This document shows positions 1 to 8,035 of a DNA stretch of 56,573 nucleotides, in pieces. The notes below the pieces were generated by a model. It had not been told where the DNA came from and searched no databases. It saw only the letters and a program-made list of their open reading frames with translations. Origin of the DNA: CAYQVO01 sp964421085 (GTDB lineage: Bacteria; Bdellovibrionota_C; UBA2361; CAYQVO01); NCBI GenBank assembly GCA_964421085.1, contig CAYQVO010000021.1, positions 1-56,573 on the forward strand, read 5' to 3'. The position numbers were made by a program, and so were the translations under genes. Numbering within the stretch: position 1 is the first letter of the stretch; each line of letters begins with the position of its first letter.

Positions 1-818
1 AGGGCAAGCGTCCCTTCCGAACCGGCAATGAGTTTTGCGAGATTGAAAGGCGGACCTTCTTTGTTGAACGGCTTCATTCCGAGAAGAATGTCGAGCGCGT
101 ATCCGGTGTTCCGCCGCTTTACGTTTTGCTTCGGGAACCCGGTTCTTATTGAAGCTTGATTGTCAGGGTCGGAAAGCATCTCATCAAGCGCGCCGTAAAC
201 TGAAGGCTCGAGGCCCGGATTTCCCCCTCTCGTCTTTTCCTGGAACTCTCCCCTCATCAGAGGACCGAAGAGGACTTCCGATCCATCGGACAGCACGGCC
301 TTTACTGCGATTAATCTCTCCCTTGTCGTGCCGGAACGAAGAGATGTTGAACCACAGGCATTATTCCCGATCATCCCGCCAATCATCGCCCGGTCAGACG
401 TGGAGCTGTCCGGCGCGAAGAAAAGCCCGTGAGGCTTCAGCGCGAGATTCAGCTCATCGCGGATAACTCCCGGTTCAACCCGCGCCCATTTTTCTTCCGC
501 GTTTATCTCGATGATCCTCGACATGTGCCTGGAAATATCCACGATTACGCCGTTACCGACCACCTGCCCCGCCAGTGACGTGCCGCCGGCCCTGGGAATC
601 AGCGAGATAAGATGCCTCCCTGCGAAGCGCACAAGGGCGCGGACATCGGCGGTATGCTTTGGATACGCAACGGCAAGCGGCGCCTCACGGTAGGCCGAGG
701 CGTCTGTCGAGTACAGAACACGATGAAGGTCGTCAAAAAAGACTTCGCCTTCGAGTTCATCGCGAAGCTCCAGGAGACTATTTCGTTTTAGAACATTTTT
801 CGGGAGCCAGTCGTTCAC
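1..818 (-). CDS. FAD-binding (Fe-S)-type D-lactate dehydrogenase/glycolate oxidase family protein, N-terminal part
   Basis: Reading leftwards from a GTG at 818, the frame stays open to the window edge, so only the first 272 residues are present and the C-terminus lies outside. The translation carries the PCMH-type FAD-binding domain of GlcD/Dld-like oxidases: PRAGGTSLAGQVVG (flavin pyrophosphate loop), IVDISRHM, then IGGMIGNNACGSTS, followed by the long insert with NTGYALD and GSEGTLAL that is typical of the large FAD plus 4Fe-4S D-lactate dehydrogenase-like proteins. Such enzymes oxidise D-2-hydroxyacids and pass electrons to the respiratory chain. It is divergent from a predicted NAD-dependent D-2-hydroxyacid dehydrogenase about 80 bp away, which fits lactate metabolism (inference). 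The GTG start has only a weak ribosome site and is uncertain; the cysteine-rich C-terminal domain cannot be checked here. Confidence 0.85.
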   Translation of the reverse strand, partial: MNDWLPKNVLKRNSLLELRDELEGEVFFDDLHRVLYSTDASAYREAPLAVAYPKHTADVRALVRFAGRHLISLIPRAGGTSLAGQVVGNGVIVDISRHMSRIIEINAEEKWARVEPGVIRDELNLALKPHGLFFAPDSSTSDRAMIGGMIGNNACGSTSLRSGTTRERLIAVKAVLSDGSEVLFGPLMRGEFQEKTRGGNPGLEPSVYGALDEMLSDPDNQASIRTGFPKQNVKRRNTGYALDILLGMKPFNKEGPPFNLAKLIAGSEGTLA

Positions 819-898
819 CTGCGTATCTCTGCCGGAAATCAATGGATTATGTCATAGTAAACTGGAAAGTAATAATCAAGAAAGGACCGGTGAATTCC

Positions 899-1897
899 AT
901 GAAAACAGCGATGTTCAGTACTCAACCATATGACAAACTTTCGTTTTCGGAACTGGCGCAGGCGTATGGCCAGGAGATAAAGTATCTTGCGCCTGTGCTC
1001 TCCGTCGAGACCGCGCCTCTTGCTCAAGGGTACAGAGCCGTGTGCGTTTTCGTGCATGACGAAGTTTCTTCGCGCGTCCTTGAGCAGCTTAAAGAAGGCG
1101 GAACTTCCTTTGTCGCGCTTCGATCCGCCGGCTTCAACAATGTGGATATCGCGGCGGCATCCCGCATGGGGATTAGAGTTGTCCGTGTCCCGGCATATTC
1201 TCCTCACGCCGTTGCTGAATATGCTCTGGCTCTCATCCTCTCTCTCAACAGAAAAGTCTACCGCGCTTTTAACCGTGTCCGGGAAGGGAACTTCTCGCTG
1301 CAGGGGCTTCAGGGGTTCGACCTGCTCGGAAAGACAGCCGGAATTATCGGGACAGGGCGCATCGGGGCGGCACTGGCGGGGATTCTCCCTGCGTGCGGCT
1401 GCAAGGTTCTTGCCTGCGACAAAGTTGAAAACCCCGAATGCGAAAAATTCGGAGTCGAATATGTGTCTCTCGACAGGCTGTGCGCGGACAGCGACATCAT
1501 CTCCCTGCACTGCCCTCTTCTGCCCGAGACGCAGCATATGATAAACAAAGCGACGCTCGGCAGGATGAAGGATGGAGTGATGCTCATCAACACAAGCCGC
1601 GGGGCCCTGATTGATACGAAAGCGGTAATCGACGCCCTGAAAACGGGAAAAGTGGGATACCTCGGGCTGGATGTTTACGAAGAAGAAGAGAATATTTTTT
1701 TCAGGGATCTTTCCGGGACAGTCATCCAGGACGACGTGTTTGCGAGGCTTCTGACTTTTCCCAATGTGATCATCACAGGGCACCAGGCCTTCCTTACGCG
1801 CGAAGCTCTTTCCCAGATTGCGCATACCACCCTGGAAAATCTCCGAATGCTCGAAGAGGGAAAAGAATGCGATAATGAGCTCAGGCCCGATAAATGA
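899..1897 (+). CDS. ldhA: D-2-hydroxyacid dehydrogenase (D-lactate dehydrogenase LdhA type)
   Basis: A 332-residue NAD-dependent D-isomer-specific 2-hydroxyacid dehydrogenase. The N-terminal catalytic domain contains LRSAGFNNVD and the Rossmann domain has GTGRIG at 151-156 after helix VAEYALALIL. Catalytic residues sit where the family expects them: Arg234 (NTSRGALID), Glu263 (DVYEEEE) and His295 (ITGHQAFLT). The length and spacing match fermentative D-lactate dehydrogenases that reduce pyruvate to D-lactate. I chose the ATG at 899 because the family N-terminus (MKTAMFSTQPYD) begins there; an AAAGGA lies 12 nt upstream, and an in-frame GTG at 890 is possible. The divergent FAD-linked oxidase at 818 would catalyse the opposite, respiratory direction. 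It ends 38 bp from the convergent helicase gene. Confidence 0.93.
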   Translation: MKTAMFSTQPYDKLSFSELAQAYGQEIKYLAPVLSVETAPLAQGYRAVCVFVHDEVSSRVLEQLKEGGTSFVALRSAGFNNVDIAAASRMGIRVVRVPAYSPHAVAEYALALILSLNRKVYRAFNRVREGNFSLQGLQGFDLLGKTAGIIGTGRIGAALAGILPACGCKVLACDKVENPECEKFGVEYVSLDRLCADSDIISLHCPLLPETQHMINKATLGRMKDGVMLINTSRGALIDTKAVIDALKTGKVGYLGLDVYEEEENIFFRDLSGTVIQDDVFARLLTFPNVIITGHQAFLTREALSQIAHTTLENLRMLEEGKECDNELRPDK

Positions 1898-1934
1898 GGT
1901 GTCCCGTCAGGAGACGACTTCAAGCGGAGTGAGA

Positions 1935-3404
1935 TTATATGCCGCTGTAAAACTCGCACACTCTCGGGTTGCGACGGACGTCCGACCGTTTGATCGGCCG
2001 GGGAATCCTTACACCGTCAATCGTCCGGCATCGGCTTAAAGCGACATAGGTCTGCCCCTCCGCAAATGCTCCTCGTTCCCCGAGATCGATGCAGGCGCGA
2101 TCGAGCGTTGTGCCCTGCGCTTTGTGTATTGTCATCGCCCACGCCAGCATAAGGGGATACTGCTCATAACGCCCGGTAACTCTCCGTCCGCCCTCTTTCC
2201 ATTCGCAGCACTCCCAGGTTTCCCGGACCACCGAGTGCACCTGGTCTCCAGCCTGAACGACGATGCGATCATCCATCAGCTCCGCCACAACACCCATTGT
2301 TCCGTTCACCCATCGTCCATCCCTGTCATTTTTTGTGAACATCACGCATGCTCCGGGCTTCAGATGAAGTTCCACGGGGGATGGAACGTCGATTGTCCCA
2401 AGCACGCTTCGCATCTCTCTTTCCGACGGAAGACCGAAATCAAAACTCAGATTTTCTTCGTTTACCCCGGTCCGCACCACTTTTCCGGAATATGTGCGCG
2501 GACCGCCCTTCAGTTTTTCGAGATGGGACATGTTTTCCCGTTCCTTGTCATCGCCGGTGCATGTGAGGGTCACGTAAGGTTCGTGCCGGAAAGGCTCTGC
2601 TTCGTTGCACAGACAGCTCCCGTTAAGCTCAGCAAGTGCGTCATTCAAATCATCATCGTTGCCATTTCTGACAGCGGAAAGGATTTCATAGAAATCGGCG
2701 TTTTCCTGGCGGTAGCACGTATCGAGTTTGACGGATGCCGCCGACAGTTCTTTCCAGACCGGAGTATCGAAGAAGAAAATCGATCCGTAAATGGAGTTGA
2801 GGGCGGAATGCTCGCGGCCCCTGGCAACCGGAGGGAGTTGATACGGATCTCCGACAAGAACGACAGGGACGCCTCCGAAAGGATCCCTGTTTCCGAGCAC
2901 TTCCTGCATCCGTCTGTTTACCGCTTCGAACAGATCGGAGCGGACCATGGAGATTTCATCTAAAACCAGCAGCCCAAGATTCCGGATTCTTTCTTTCCCC
3001 GCTTTAGACATCCGCCTCAGCTCCCCGTCAGGCCTGAGCAGTCCAATGCCGAGTTCGAAAAAGCGGTGGAGCGTCCTGCCTCCGATATTCAGGGCGGCCT
3101 TTCCCGTCGGCGCGCAGACAGCGGCGCTCGTTTGCACATTTTCAACGAGGAGACGAATGAGTTCAGACTTTCCGGTTCCCGCCGGCCCCGTGACAAATAA
3201 GCTCTGCCCTGCGGCGACAAGGCCGGCTGCTTCACTAAACGCGGCGTTCACATGGATTTTTCGCTCCCCTGCCATGGCCTGGAAACCCTCGAGATCGAGA
3301 ATCCGACGCGAGAATGCGGCCGCACCCGGCGCCCCAAAGAGATTTCCCGTCCGCGGGACGCCCCGACTCCGGGGATTTTCAGGAATTTCAATGTCTGGGA
3401 CCAT
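1935..3404 (-). CDS. Pif1/RecD-like superfamily 1 DNA helicase
   Basis: 489 residues. Walker A GPAGTGKS at 73-80, Walker B VLDEISM around 147-153, motif III GDPYQLPPV at 185-193, then an OB/SH3-like segment (ELHLKPGACVMFTKND) and the C-terminal motifs AMTIHKAQGTTLD and TYVALSRCR typical of Pif1 and RecD2-type helicases. These are ATP-driven 5'-3' DNA unwinding enzymes acting in replication and recombination. It lacks RecD-specific N-terminal domains and is close in size to bacterial Pif1 proteins. The start is unsure: the first ~40 residues are low in family signal, and an internal ATG (MAGERKIHV, residue 44) is an alternative. A 36-bp element repeated upstream of another operon lies about 70 bp before the start. 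Confidence 0.88.
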   Translation of the reverse strand: MVPDIEIPENPRSRGVPRTGNLFGAPGAAAFSRRILDLEGFQAMAGERKIHVNAAFSEAAGLVAAGQSLFVTGPAGTGKSELIRLLVENVQTSAAVCAPTGKAALNIGGRTLHRFFELGIGLLRPDGELRRMSKAGKERIRNLGLLVLDEISMVRSDLFEAVNRRMQEVLGNRDPFGGVPVVLVGDPYQLPPVARGREHSALNSIYGSIFFFDTPVWKELSAASVKLDTCYRQENADFYEILSAVRNGNDDDLNDALAELNGSCLCNEAEPFRHEPYVTLTCTGDDKERENMSHLEKLKGGPRTYSGKVVRTGVNEENLSFDFGLPSEREMRSVLGTIDVPSPVELHLKPGACVMFTKNDRDGRWVNGTMGVVAELMDDRIVVQAGDQVHSVVRETWECCEWKEGGRRVTGRYEQYPLMLAWAMTIHKAQGTTLDRACIDLGERGAFAEGQTYVALSRCRTIDGVRIPRPIKRSDVRRNPRVCEFYSGI

Positions 3405-3473
3405 AACGCAGGAATTTACCCGGCTTTCGGTTCGTGTTTCATGAAATCGAAAGCTTCGACTGTTCGATGCATT

Positions 3474-3509
3474 TTATTGCTCTTCAGCCACTTACGCAAA
3501 AAAACTTCC
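3474..3509 (-). repeat. Imperfect 36-bp direct repeat, copy 1 (upstream of helicase gene)
   Basis: On the minus strand this reads GAAGTTTTTTTGCGTAAGTG and continues GCTGAAGAGCAATAAAA. The second copy at 5494-5528 has the same orientation and about 34 of 36 matching bases plus one length difference in the T run. Each copy lies 50-70 bp before a minus-strand start codon. One frame of both copies encodes a similar short peptide ending KSNK, so it may be a remnant of coding sequence instead of a regulatory site. Confidence 0.6.
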
Positions 3510-3553
3510 GCGGCGGGCTTCCCCGCTGCTGCAGCAATCTCTCAGGACGCACT

Positions 3554-4681
3554 CTACAGATATTCCTTTAGAATCCTCTCGAACTTTCGCGGATCAAGCA
3601 CCCAGCTGTTATCCGATCCCACGTTTGAAGGTTCCATCGAGAGAAAAGCGTTTCCCAGAAGATAGCCTATTCTGTGCCCACGCAGAGAAGCTACCTGCAT
3701 CGGCCAGTCCATGACATAGGAAGGTTCGCTCAAACCGAGGATTGTAGCGCCGGGGCGCGTAAAGAGAGTGTTGTAAAGCCCCGCTCCGACGGGACCTGCA
3801 ATAACGCGAGCATTGAGAAAGACACGCACCTCTTCTTCAAATGTCATCCTGGATGCCACTAATATCTCGAATCCGTACCTTTCCGCGACTTCAATCACCT
3901 GTTCTTCGTTCAGAAATCGGCGGATTTCCCGCGCGTCCTGACGCGAAATATAAATCCTCTCGGGACCGTCCGTCCCATCGTAAATACGGGAGGCAATCTC
4001 ATCGTACATCCACATGTCACCAGGGGTGAAATCATTAGGAGTATACGACTTATAAAGTTCGCGGAATTTCATCGGCTGATGGAAATCGCGAACGAGGAGG
4101 CGATTCTCCTCAATTCCCATAACGCTGAGCATAGCCCTTTGATAGGGCTGCATATCGGGAAGGACGACATAGAGATCGGGCTCAACCCGCGCCTGTCGCA
4201 AGTGGCTGATTTTTGCGAATGCGTGTACCAGCCAGTGAGAATGATGACTGCAGCAGGGGAAGGGGAAAATCGGAGCTGCGGTGCAGTCCTTGTAGCAGGG
4301 CGTATGACCTGCCATTTTCACCCATCTTGTTCCATCGTCATCAACCCTGGCATAGGGTGGCTGAAGATGCCGCCCCGCGTGGAGCCACAGGTCATAAAGC
4401 AATTCCCCTTGCCTTGTGACTGGAGCGCTGTGTTCGTGCAATGTGCCTTCGACCAGCCGGGCACAGTATAGAGGATCAACATGCCAGAGTGAGCGCGACA
4501 GCAGGCCGCGGCAGACCTCCGGAATTTCCTCGTCTGTATACACAAACAGAGGAGGACTATTTGGGTATGAAGAACTTTCATGCAGCAGCAGCAGCTCGTC
4601 CTCTCCACAGGCCTGGGAAAAAGATTCGCAACGAGGAAGAGTAGTAAAGGCGTCAACGGCCTTGAATTCATATGTCTGCAC
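3554..4681 (-). CDS. Family 61 glycosyltransferase (DUF563)
   Basis: 375 residues. The C-terminal half carries the GT61/DUF563 signature: YISRQDAREIRRFLNEE, then EILVASRMTFEEEV and the conserved block AGPVGAGLYNTLFTRPGA, which in the family is an H/G-containing acceptor or nucleotide-sugar loop. No transmembrane segment is seen, so it should act in the cytoplasm. The start codon overlaps the end of the upstream gene by 14 bp, so the two are translationally coupled. Its proximity to a flagellin gene 1 kb away, on the opposite strand, suggests flagellin or surface polysaccharide glycosylation; that target is inference. The N-terminal 150 residues are histidine- and cysteine-rich around HTPCYKDC and PFPCCSHHSHW, which is unusual. 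Confidence 0.85.
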   Translation of the reverse strand: MQTYEFKAVDAFTTLPRCESFSQACGEDELLLLHESSSYPNSPPLFVYTDEEIPEVCRGLLSRSLWHVDPLYCARLVEGTLHEHSAPVTRQGELLYDLWLHAGRHLQPPYARVDDDGTRWVKMAGHTPCYKDCTAAPIFPFPCCSHHSHWLVHAFAKISHLRQARVEPDLYVVLPDMQPYQRAMLSVMGIEENRLLVRDFHQPMKFRELYKSYTPNDFTPGDMWMYDEIASRIYDGTDGPERIYISRQDAREIRRFLNEEQVIEVAERYGFEILVASRMTFEEEVRVFLNARVIAGPVGAGLYNTLFTRPGATILGLSEPSYVMDWPMQVASLRGHRIGYLLGNAFLSMEPSNVGSDNSWVLDPRKFERILKEYL

Positions 4682-5444
4682 GCTCGCTCCTCCGAATAAT
4701 ACAGAGTGCGTCGCCTTTGAAGGGTGATACGTGCTCCGAATCGAAACGATACGTCAATGAGCGGCTGATCAAACTGGATGCCGGCCGGGCCGCCCCGGCG
4801 TCTGCAGGCATGCTTATCAAAGCCGTTCCATTCCCTGCCATAGAATCAAGTATCACGGAAAGGTTTTCCTGATTGAAGATCATATTATCAACCGAAATCA
4901 AAGAGATCAGCGCGAATGTCCCTGGTGGCTCATCGCGCAGAAAATCAAGGAAGTCATTATCGATGACGTGAAATGCTCCGGCTTCGTCTTCTTTATTCCT
5001 CGTTAGAAGTTCCCGAGCCGGCGACGCCTGATGGCCTTCCCGGCCGCCACTGTCAACCAGAAAAGCGAGCAGCCAGGAGGCAGCCGCGAACATTGATGCA
5101 GCAAAATCAGTTTCGGATATCCCACCGGCAAAAAGGTACCTCTCGCGCATCGGAAAGATCCTGGCGGAGGAAAAAAGCTGCATGACCGCGAAGTTAAGTA
5201 TGCAGTGCCGGACGAATCCGCCACCTGAAAAAGCGAAGTGCGGACTAAATAGATGAGTGAAATAGTGATCGAATGCATCTCCCGGAAGTTGAACTGATGC
5301 AGCTTCCTTAAGGTATAAGGGGAGTTCAACGAAATCCGGCGCGAGGCCTGCAAGGACGGCCAGACGTGCCATTTTTTCCGGAATAGATGCGGAAGGAGCT
5401 GGACCGATGCCTTCCACAAACTCGAAAATATCCATGTCGTTCAT
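4668..5444 (-). CDS. Unrecognised protein coupled to GT61 glycosyltransferase
   Basis: 258 residues, not recognised. It is soluble with hydrophobic helices near FAASMFAAASWLLAFLV, and its C-terminal half (FHVIDNDFLDFLRDEPPG, then ALISLISVDNMIF and a GTALISMPADAG strand) is faintly like the distal part of a Rossmann methyltransferase, without a visible S-adenosylmethionine loop. It overlaps the start of the glycosyltransferase by 14 bp and is first in that two-gene unit, so a role as accessory or partner of the glycosyltransferase is likely. A 35-bp element shared with the helicase gene lies 50 bp upstream. Codon use looks like that of neighbours. Confidence 0.72.
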   Translation of the reverse strand: MNDMDIFEFVEGIGPAPSASIPEKMARLAVLAGLAPDFVELPLYLKEAASVQLPGDAFDHYFTHLFSPHFAFSGGGFVRHCILNFAVMQLFSSARIFPMRERYLFAGGISETDFAASMFAAASWLLAFLVDSGGREGHQASPARELLTRNKEDEAGAFHVIDNDFLDFLRDEPPGTFALISLISVDNMIFNQENLSVILDSMAGNGTALISMPADAGAARPASSLISRSLTYRFDSEHVSPFKGDALCIIRRSERADI

Positions 5445-5493
5445 TCCCTGCGAACAATGATCCGGTTATGGCTCAGAAAACACAAGCCTGCAC

Positions 5494-5528
5494 TTTATTG
5501 CTCTTCATCCACTTACTCAAAAAACTTC
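5494..5528 (-). repeat. Imperfect 36-bp direct repeat, copy 2 (upstream of GT61 operon)
   Basis: Second copy of the element at 3474-3509, in the same orientation, 50 bp upstream of the start at 5444. It has six instead of seven bases in the T run (minus strand) and two or three substitutions. It may be a shared leader or promoter element, or decayed duplicated coding sequence. Confidence 0.6.
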
Positions 5529-5710
5529 AGCCCCAGGTAATGAGTTTTCGTACGTCCCGGGAAACGCCGGGAATCTAGCGCCCTTTTCTCAGATAATCCA
5601 CGTAAACCACCAACCTCGTTTACAGGAAGGAAATGTATTCCTTTATCAGAGTAGTACAATGACGTACGGACAATCCCCCGTCACTGAATAAAGGAGCATC
5701 TTTCGATGCG

Positions 5711-6696
5711 ATGGCGGAAGAATCCAGCATCGGTTTTGGCTTTGGGACGACGCTTTCCGGCGCCGCACAGGGAAATCTGCGCCGCGCCGCCCACACTCTG
5801 TCGCAAAGCCTCGAGAGACTTTCGTCAGGTCAACGAATCAACTCCGCCGCGAATGATCCCGCCGGACTTGCTCTCGCTTCGAAACTCAACACCGACAGTC
5901 GGGTTTATACAAAAGCTGTCGAAAACAGAAAAAAGCGGTGGACCTGAATAACATGGCATATTCCGGCCTGATGGCTCTTTCCGAGATCACTGTAAGGCAG
6001 ATTGAGCTCGCGACACAGGCCGAGAGCGTAAACATTTCATACACACAAAGACAAGTTCTGAATGATGAAGCGAATGCGCTTGTTGACGAGTACAACAGGA
6101 TAGTTGAATCGACAGCCTGGAACAAGCTCAATCCGCCGGATCCGACCTCCGCCGCATTCATTGCTGTTCAGGCAGGATACGGATCGGAAGCCTCCATTTC
6201 TCTTCGATATGGTCAGGAACTGAAAAGGGAGGTGATGCCCGAAGAATTCGTAACGACAATGCCGTATCTTGACCTCATGTCCACGACCACAGCAACGGAG
6301 TCGGCTGCAGTGTCGGACGCGGCGCTCAACCGGGTAACTCAGGAGCTTGGAGTAGTCAAGGCGCAGACATCGAGACTTGGGGCGGCTCTTATGAACGTCC
6401 AGTCGGCTCAGCTTAATTTTGAAGTTGGATATCACCGAATAATGGAGATCGATGCCGCAGAGGGAACAGCGACCTATGTGCGGACCAGGATAGTGCAGGA
6501 CAGTGCGAATGCAATGCCGGCCCAGGCAGACCAGGAAACAGCCGATGTTTTGAGACTTCTTGAATCCGTTGCCGGCGGTAAGAGGAAAAAATTATCTAAT
6601 AACATGATATCTCCGCGGAATTGGACCCTTGAATGTTTGATTAGGATAGCGCCGCCATTTACAATTGACTCGCAAAAATCAGGCTGTGAGCTGTAA
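5711..6696 (+). CDS. fliC: Flagellin, split into two frames at an A AAA AAG heptamer (programmed -1 frameshift or frameshift mutation)
   Basis: Frame one (5711-5947) encodes the conserved flagellin D0/D1 N-terminus, with SQSLERLSSGQRINSAANDP and GLALASKLN. It stops after 78 residues. The -1 frame continues from about 5936 to 6696 with GLMALSEITVRQIELATQA, NDEANALVDEYNRIV and a flagellin C-terminal D1/D0 region (YHRIMEIDAAEGTATYVRTR). The switch falls at 5929-5935, A AAA AAG in the zero frame, the classic bacterial -1 slippery site; a slip there joins the frames exactly and yields about 328 residues. One missing A in the run would look identical. The C-terminus has about 40 extra residues after the usual LL-ending helix. 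An AAGGAG at 5691 is 9 nt before an out-of-frame ATG (5706) and 14 nt before the flagellin ATG (5711). The central variable domain is short. Confidence 0.85.
5929..5935 (+). promoter_or_regulatory. Candidate -1 ribosomal slippery heptamer A AAA AAG
   Basis: In the flagellin zero frame the codons read AGA AAA AAG, so the heptamer A AAA AAG is in the correct phase. After a -1 slip the next codons are GCG GTG GAC CTG, which continue the flagellin reading frame. The dnaX gene of Escherichia coli uses the same heptamer. No strong downstream hairpin or upstream Shine-Dalgarno-like stimulator is obvious, which weakens the programmed interpretation. Confidence 0.5.
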
Positions 6697-7833
6697 ATGA
6701 CGAAGTTTCCCGATGCTGAGAGTTTTCCTCCCTGCACCCATCAGAGTGCAGTGCCCGGATTCGGCGCCTTTTCCGAATGGGCGACCGCTACGCTGTCTGG
6801 ACGCCCGGACACGACAAACCTCAGGAATATGTATGACGGATTGAAAAGAGATCGCTTTCAGCAGTACGAACATCTTGGAGACGCAGTGCTTGAATGGGCG
6901 CTCCTGCTTTCCCTGTCGGTGCGTTCGGATCTGTCGGCGCTTGATATGCGCAGCATTCTCCGCCGCACGCAGCGTCTTTCGAAAAACAGTTCGCTGAGGG
7001 ATGTTGCTGAACCTCAGCTTCGCAGGTTTACTAACAATACATCGGGAGATCCTGCTCATTATGCAAACCTGGTCGAGGCATTCCTTGGGGGCGTATATCA
7101 GGAACTCGGGCCGAATGGCGTAATCGACGCTATGAGCGCACTGTTCAAGTACAACGAGGAACTCGGAGCAATAGACCGGGAATCCGTATTGAACAATGGA
7201 TTTCAAGGCAAAGCAGCCGCCCGTTGCGCTGCTGAGGTAGGCGCGCTTCCGCCTCACTGCAGCACGGACGCCGCAGAGTTTCTGGATCGGACTGGTCATA
7301 TCTTTGTCAATCCTGCTCTCTTTGAATATGCCGTCCATCCTTACGGAGACCGGGCGGGAGAAGGAAATGGAGAGGAGAAGCCATCCGCTCTGTACAAAAT
7401 GATGGCATCCATTGGACGGACTGTAATGAAGATTGCTGTCATCTCCCGGGGCATGGAGCAGGGAATGGGTTCAGACCTTTACCTGTACTCCGCAAGGAAT
7501 GCGAAGAAGGCGGTCCTCGCGCGAATCGCGAGACAGAACGCGCTTGAAGAACTCGCATGCCCCCCTGCGCTGGCATCGAAGCATGAGTACACCCGGCGTG
7601 AGAGTGAGATGTGCGTCGACTGTCTCGCCGAAATAGTCAGAGCTGTGGCAGGCGCAGTTTATATCGATGCAGGGCTCGGACAGGAAGCTTTCCAGGAAAC
7701 GGCAAAATACTGCCAGAATGTGATCCTGGCTTCCCGCGTTCATCCAGGTCCGGACAGCCGCCAGAAAACCGGAAAACGAACGAGTCAAAGGCCCTCCAGG
7801 AGTCGAACCCTTCCCGGGCGCCATTCTCGCTGA
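6697..7833 (+). CDS. Protein with two tandem RNase III-like domains, both with degenerate active sites
   Basis: 378 residues. Domain 1 (about 40-160) has QQYEHLGDA at 55-63, matching seven of nine positions of the RNase III signature, and a second acidic motif ANLVEAFLGGVY at 123-134. Of the residues expected to bind magnesium, Glu58, Asp62 and Glu127 are present, but the first Glu is Gln55 and the other Asp is Asn124. Domain 2 (about 204-345) keeps the fold pattern (NPALFEYAVHP, YKMMASIGRTVM, AEIVRAVAGAVYIDAG) but has lost nearly all acids (Arg241 for Asp, Arg315 for Glu). There is no double-stranded RNA-binding domain; the tail is basic. Ordinary bacterial RNase III has one catalytic domain and works as a homodimer, so this looks like an intramolecular, Dicer-style pair. 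The ATG follows the flagellin stop directly, so co-expression is plausible. Function unknown. Confidence 0.78.
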   Translation: MTKFPDAESFPPCTHQSAVPGFGAFSEWATATLSGRPDTTNLRNMYDGLKRDRFQQYEHLGDAVLEWALLLSLSVRSDLSALDMRSILRRTQRLSKNSSLRDVAEPQLRRFTNNTSGDPAHYANLVEAFLGGVYQELGPNGVIDAMSALFKYNEELGAIDRESVLNNGFQGKAAARCAAEVGALPPHCSTDAAEFLDRTGHIFVNPALFEYAVHPYGDRAGEGNGEEKPSALYKMMASIGRTVMKIAVISRGMEQGMGSDLYLYSARNAKKAVLARIARQNALEELACPPALASKHEYTRRESEMCVDCLAEIVRAVAGAVYIDAGLGQEAFQETAKYCQNVILASRVHPGPDSRQKTGKRTSQRPSRSRTLPGRHSR

Positions 7834-7965
7834 GTATTTCACCACAGCACGTTTTCGCTCTTTCCGTCTCTCACCAGTTTCCACCGGAGACTTCATGATG
7901 AAAGCCGGAAAAAGGACACCCAAAACATCCGGCCTTTTCATGAATCCGCTTCCTTGTCGTTTTCA

Positions 7966-7995
7966 TTGACAAAGCAGCAGCACAGAGCGGATAAT
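7966..7995 (+). promoter_or_regulatory. Sigma-70-type promoter of the TrmB-family regulator gene
   Basis: TTGACA at 7966-7971, an 18-bp spacer, and GATAAT at 7990-7995. Transcription would start near 8002, at the left edge of the palindrome at 8001-8024 and about 35 bp before the ATG of the regulator. Confidence 0.75.
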
Positions 7996-8000
7996 AAATT

Positions 8001-8024
8001 TTAGTCTCCGAATTTGGAGACTAA
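8001..8024. promoter_or_regulatory. Palindromic operator, TTAGTCTCC-N6-GGAGACTAA
   Basis: Perfect 9-bp arms separated by 6 bp (gaattt), sitting on the predicted transcription start and 11 bp before the regulator ATG. The position is ideal for autorepression by the encoded winged-helix protein. It is too close to the start codon and lacks the U tract needed to be a terminator. Confidence 0.75.
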
Positions 8025-8035
8025 TACTGGCACCA

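Noticed and set aside
839..1825. Long minus-strand open frame opposite the D-hydroxyacid dehydrogenase.
   Set aside because: Shadow of a well-supported gene; no family signal.
2124..2963. 279-residue plus-strand frame opposite the helicase.
   Set aside because: The helicase frame has all expected motifs; this one has none.
7790..7830. TCGAACCC on the plus strand looks like a tRNA T-arm (minus strand).
   Set aside because: The flanking bases do not form a 5-bp T stem, no acceptor stem or anticodon arm can be drawn, and there is no CCA end.
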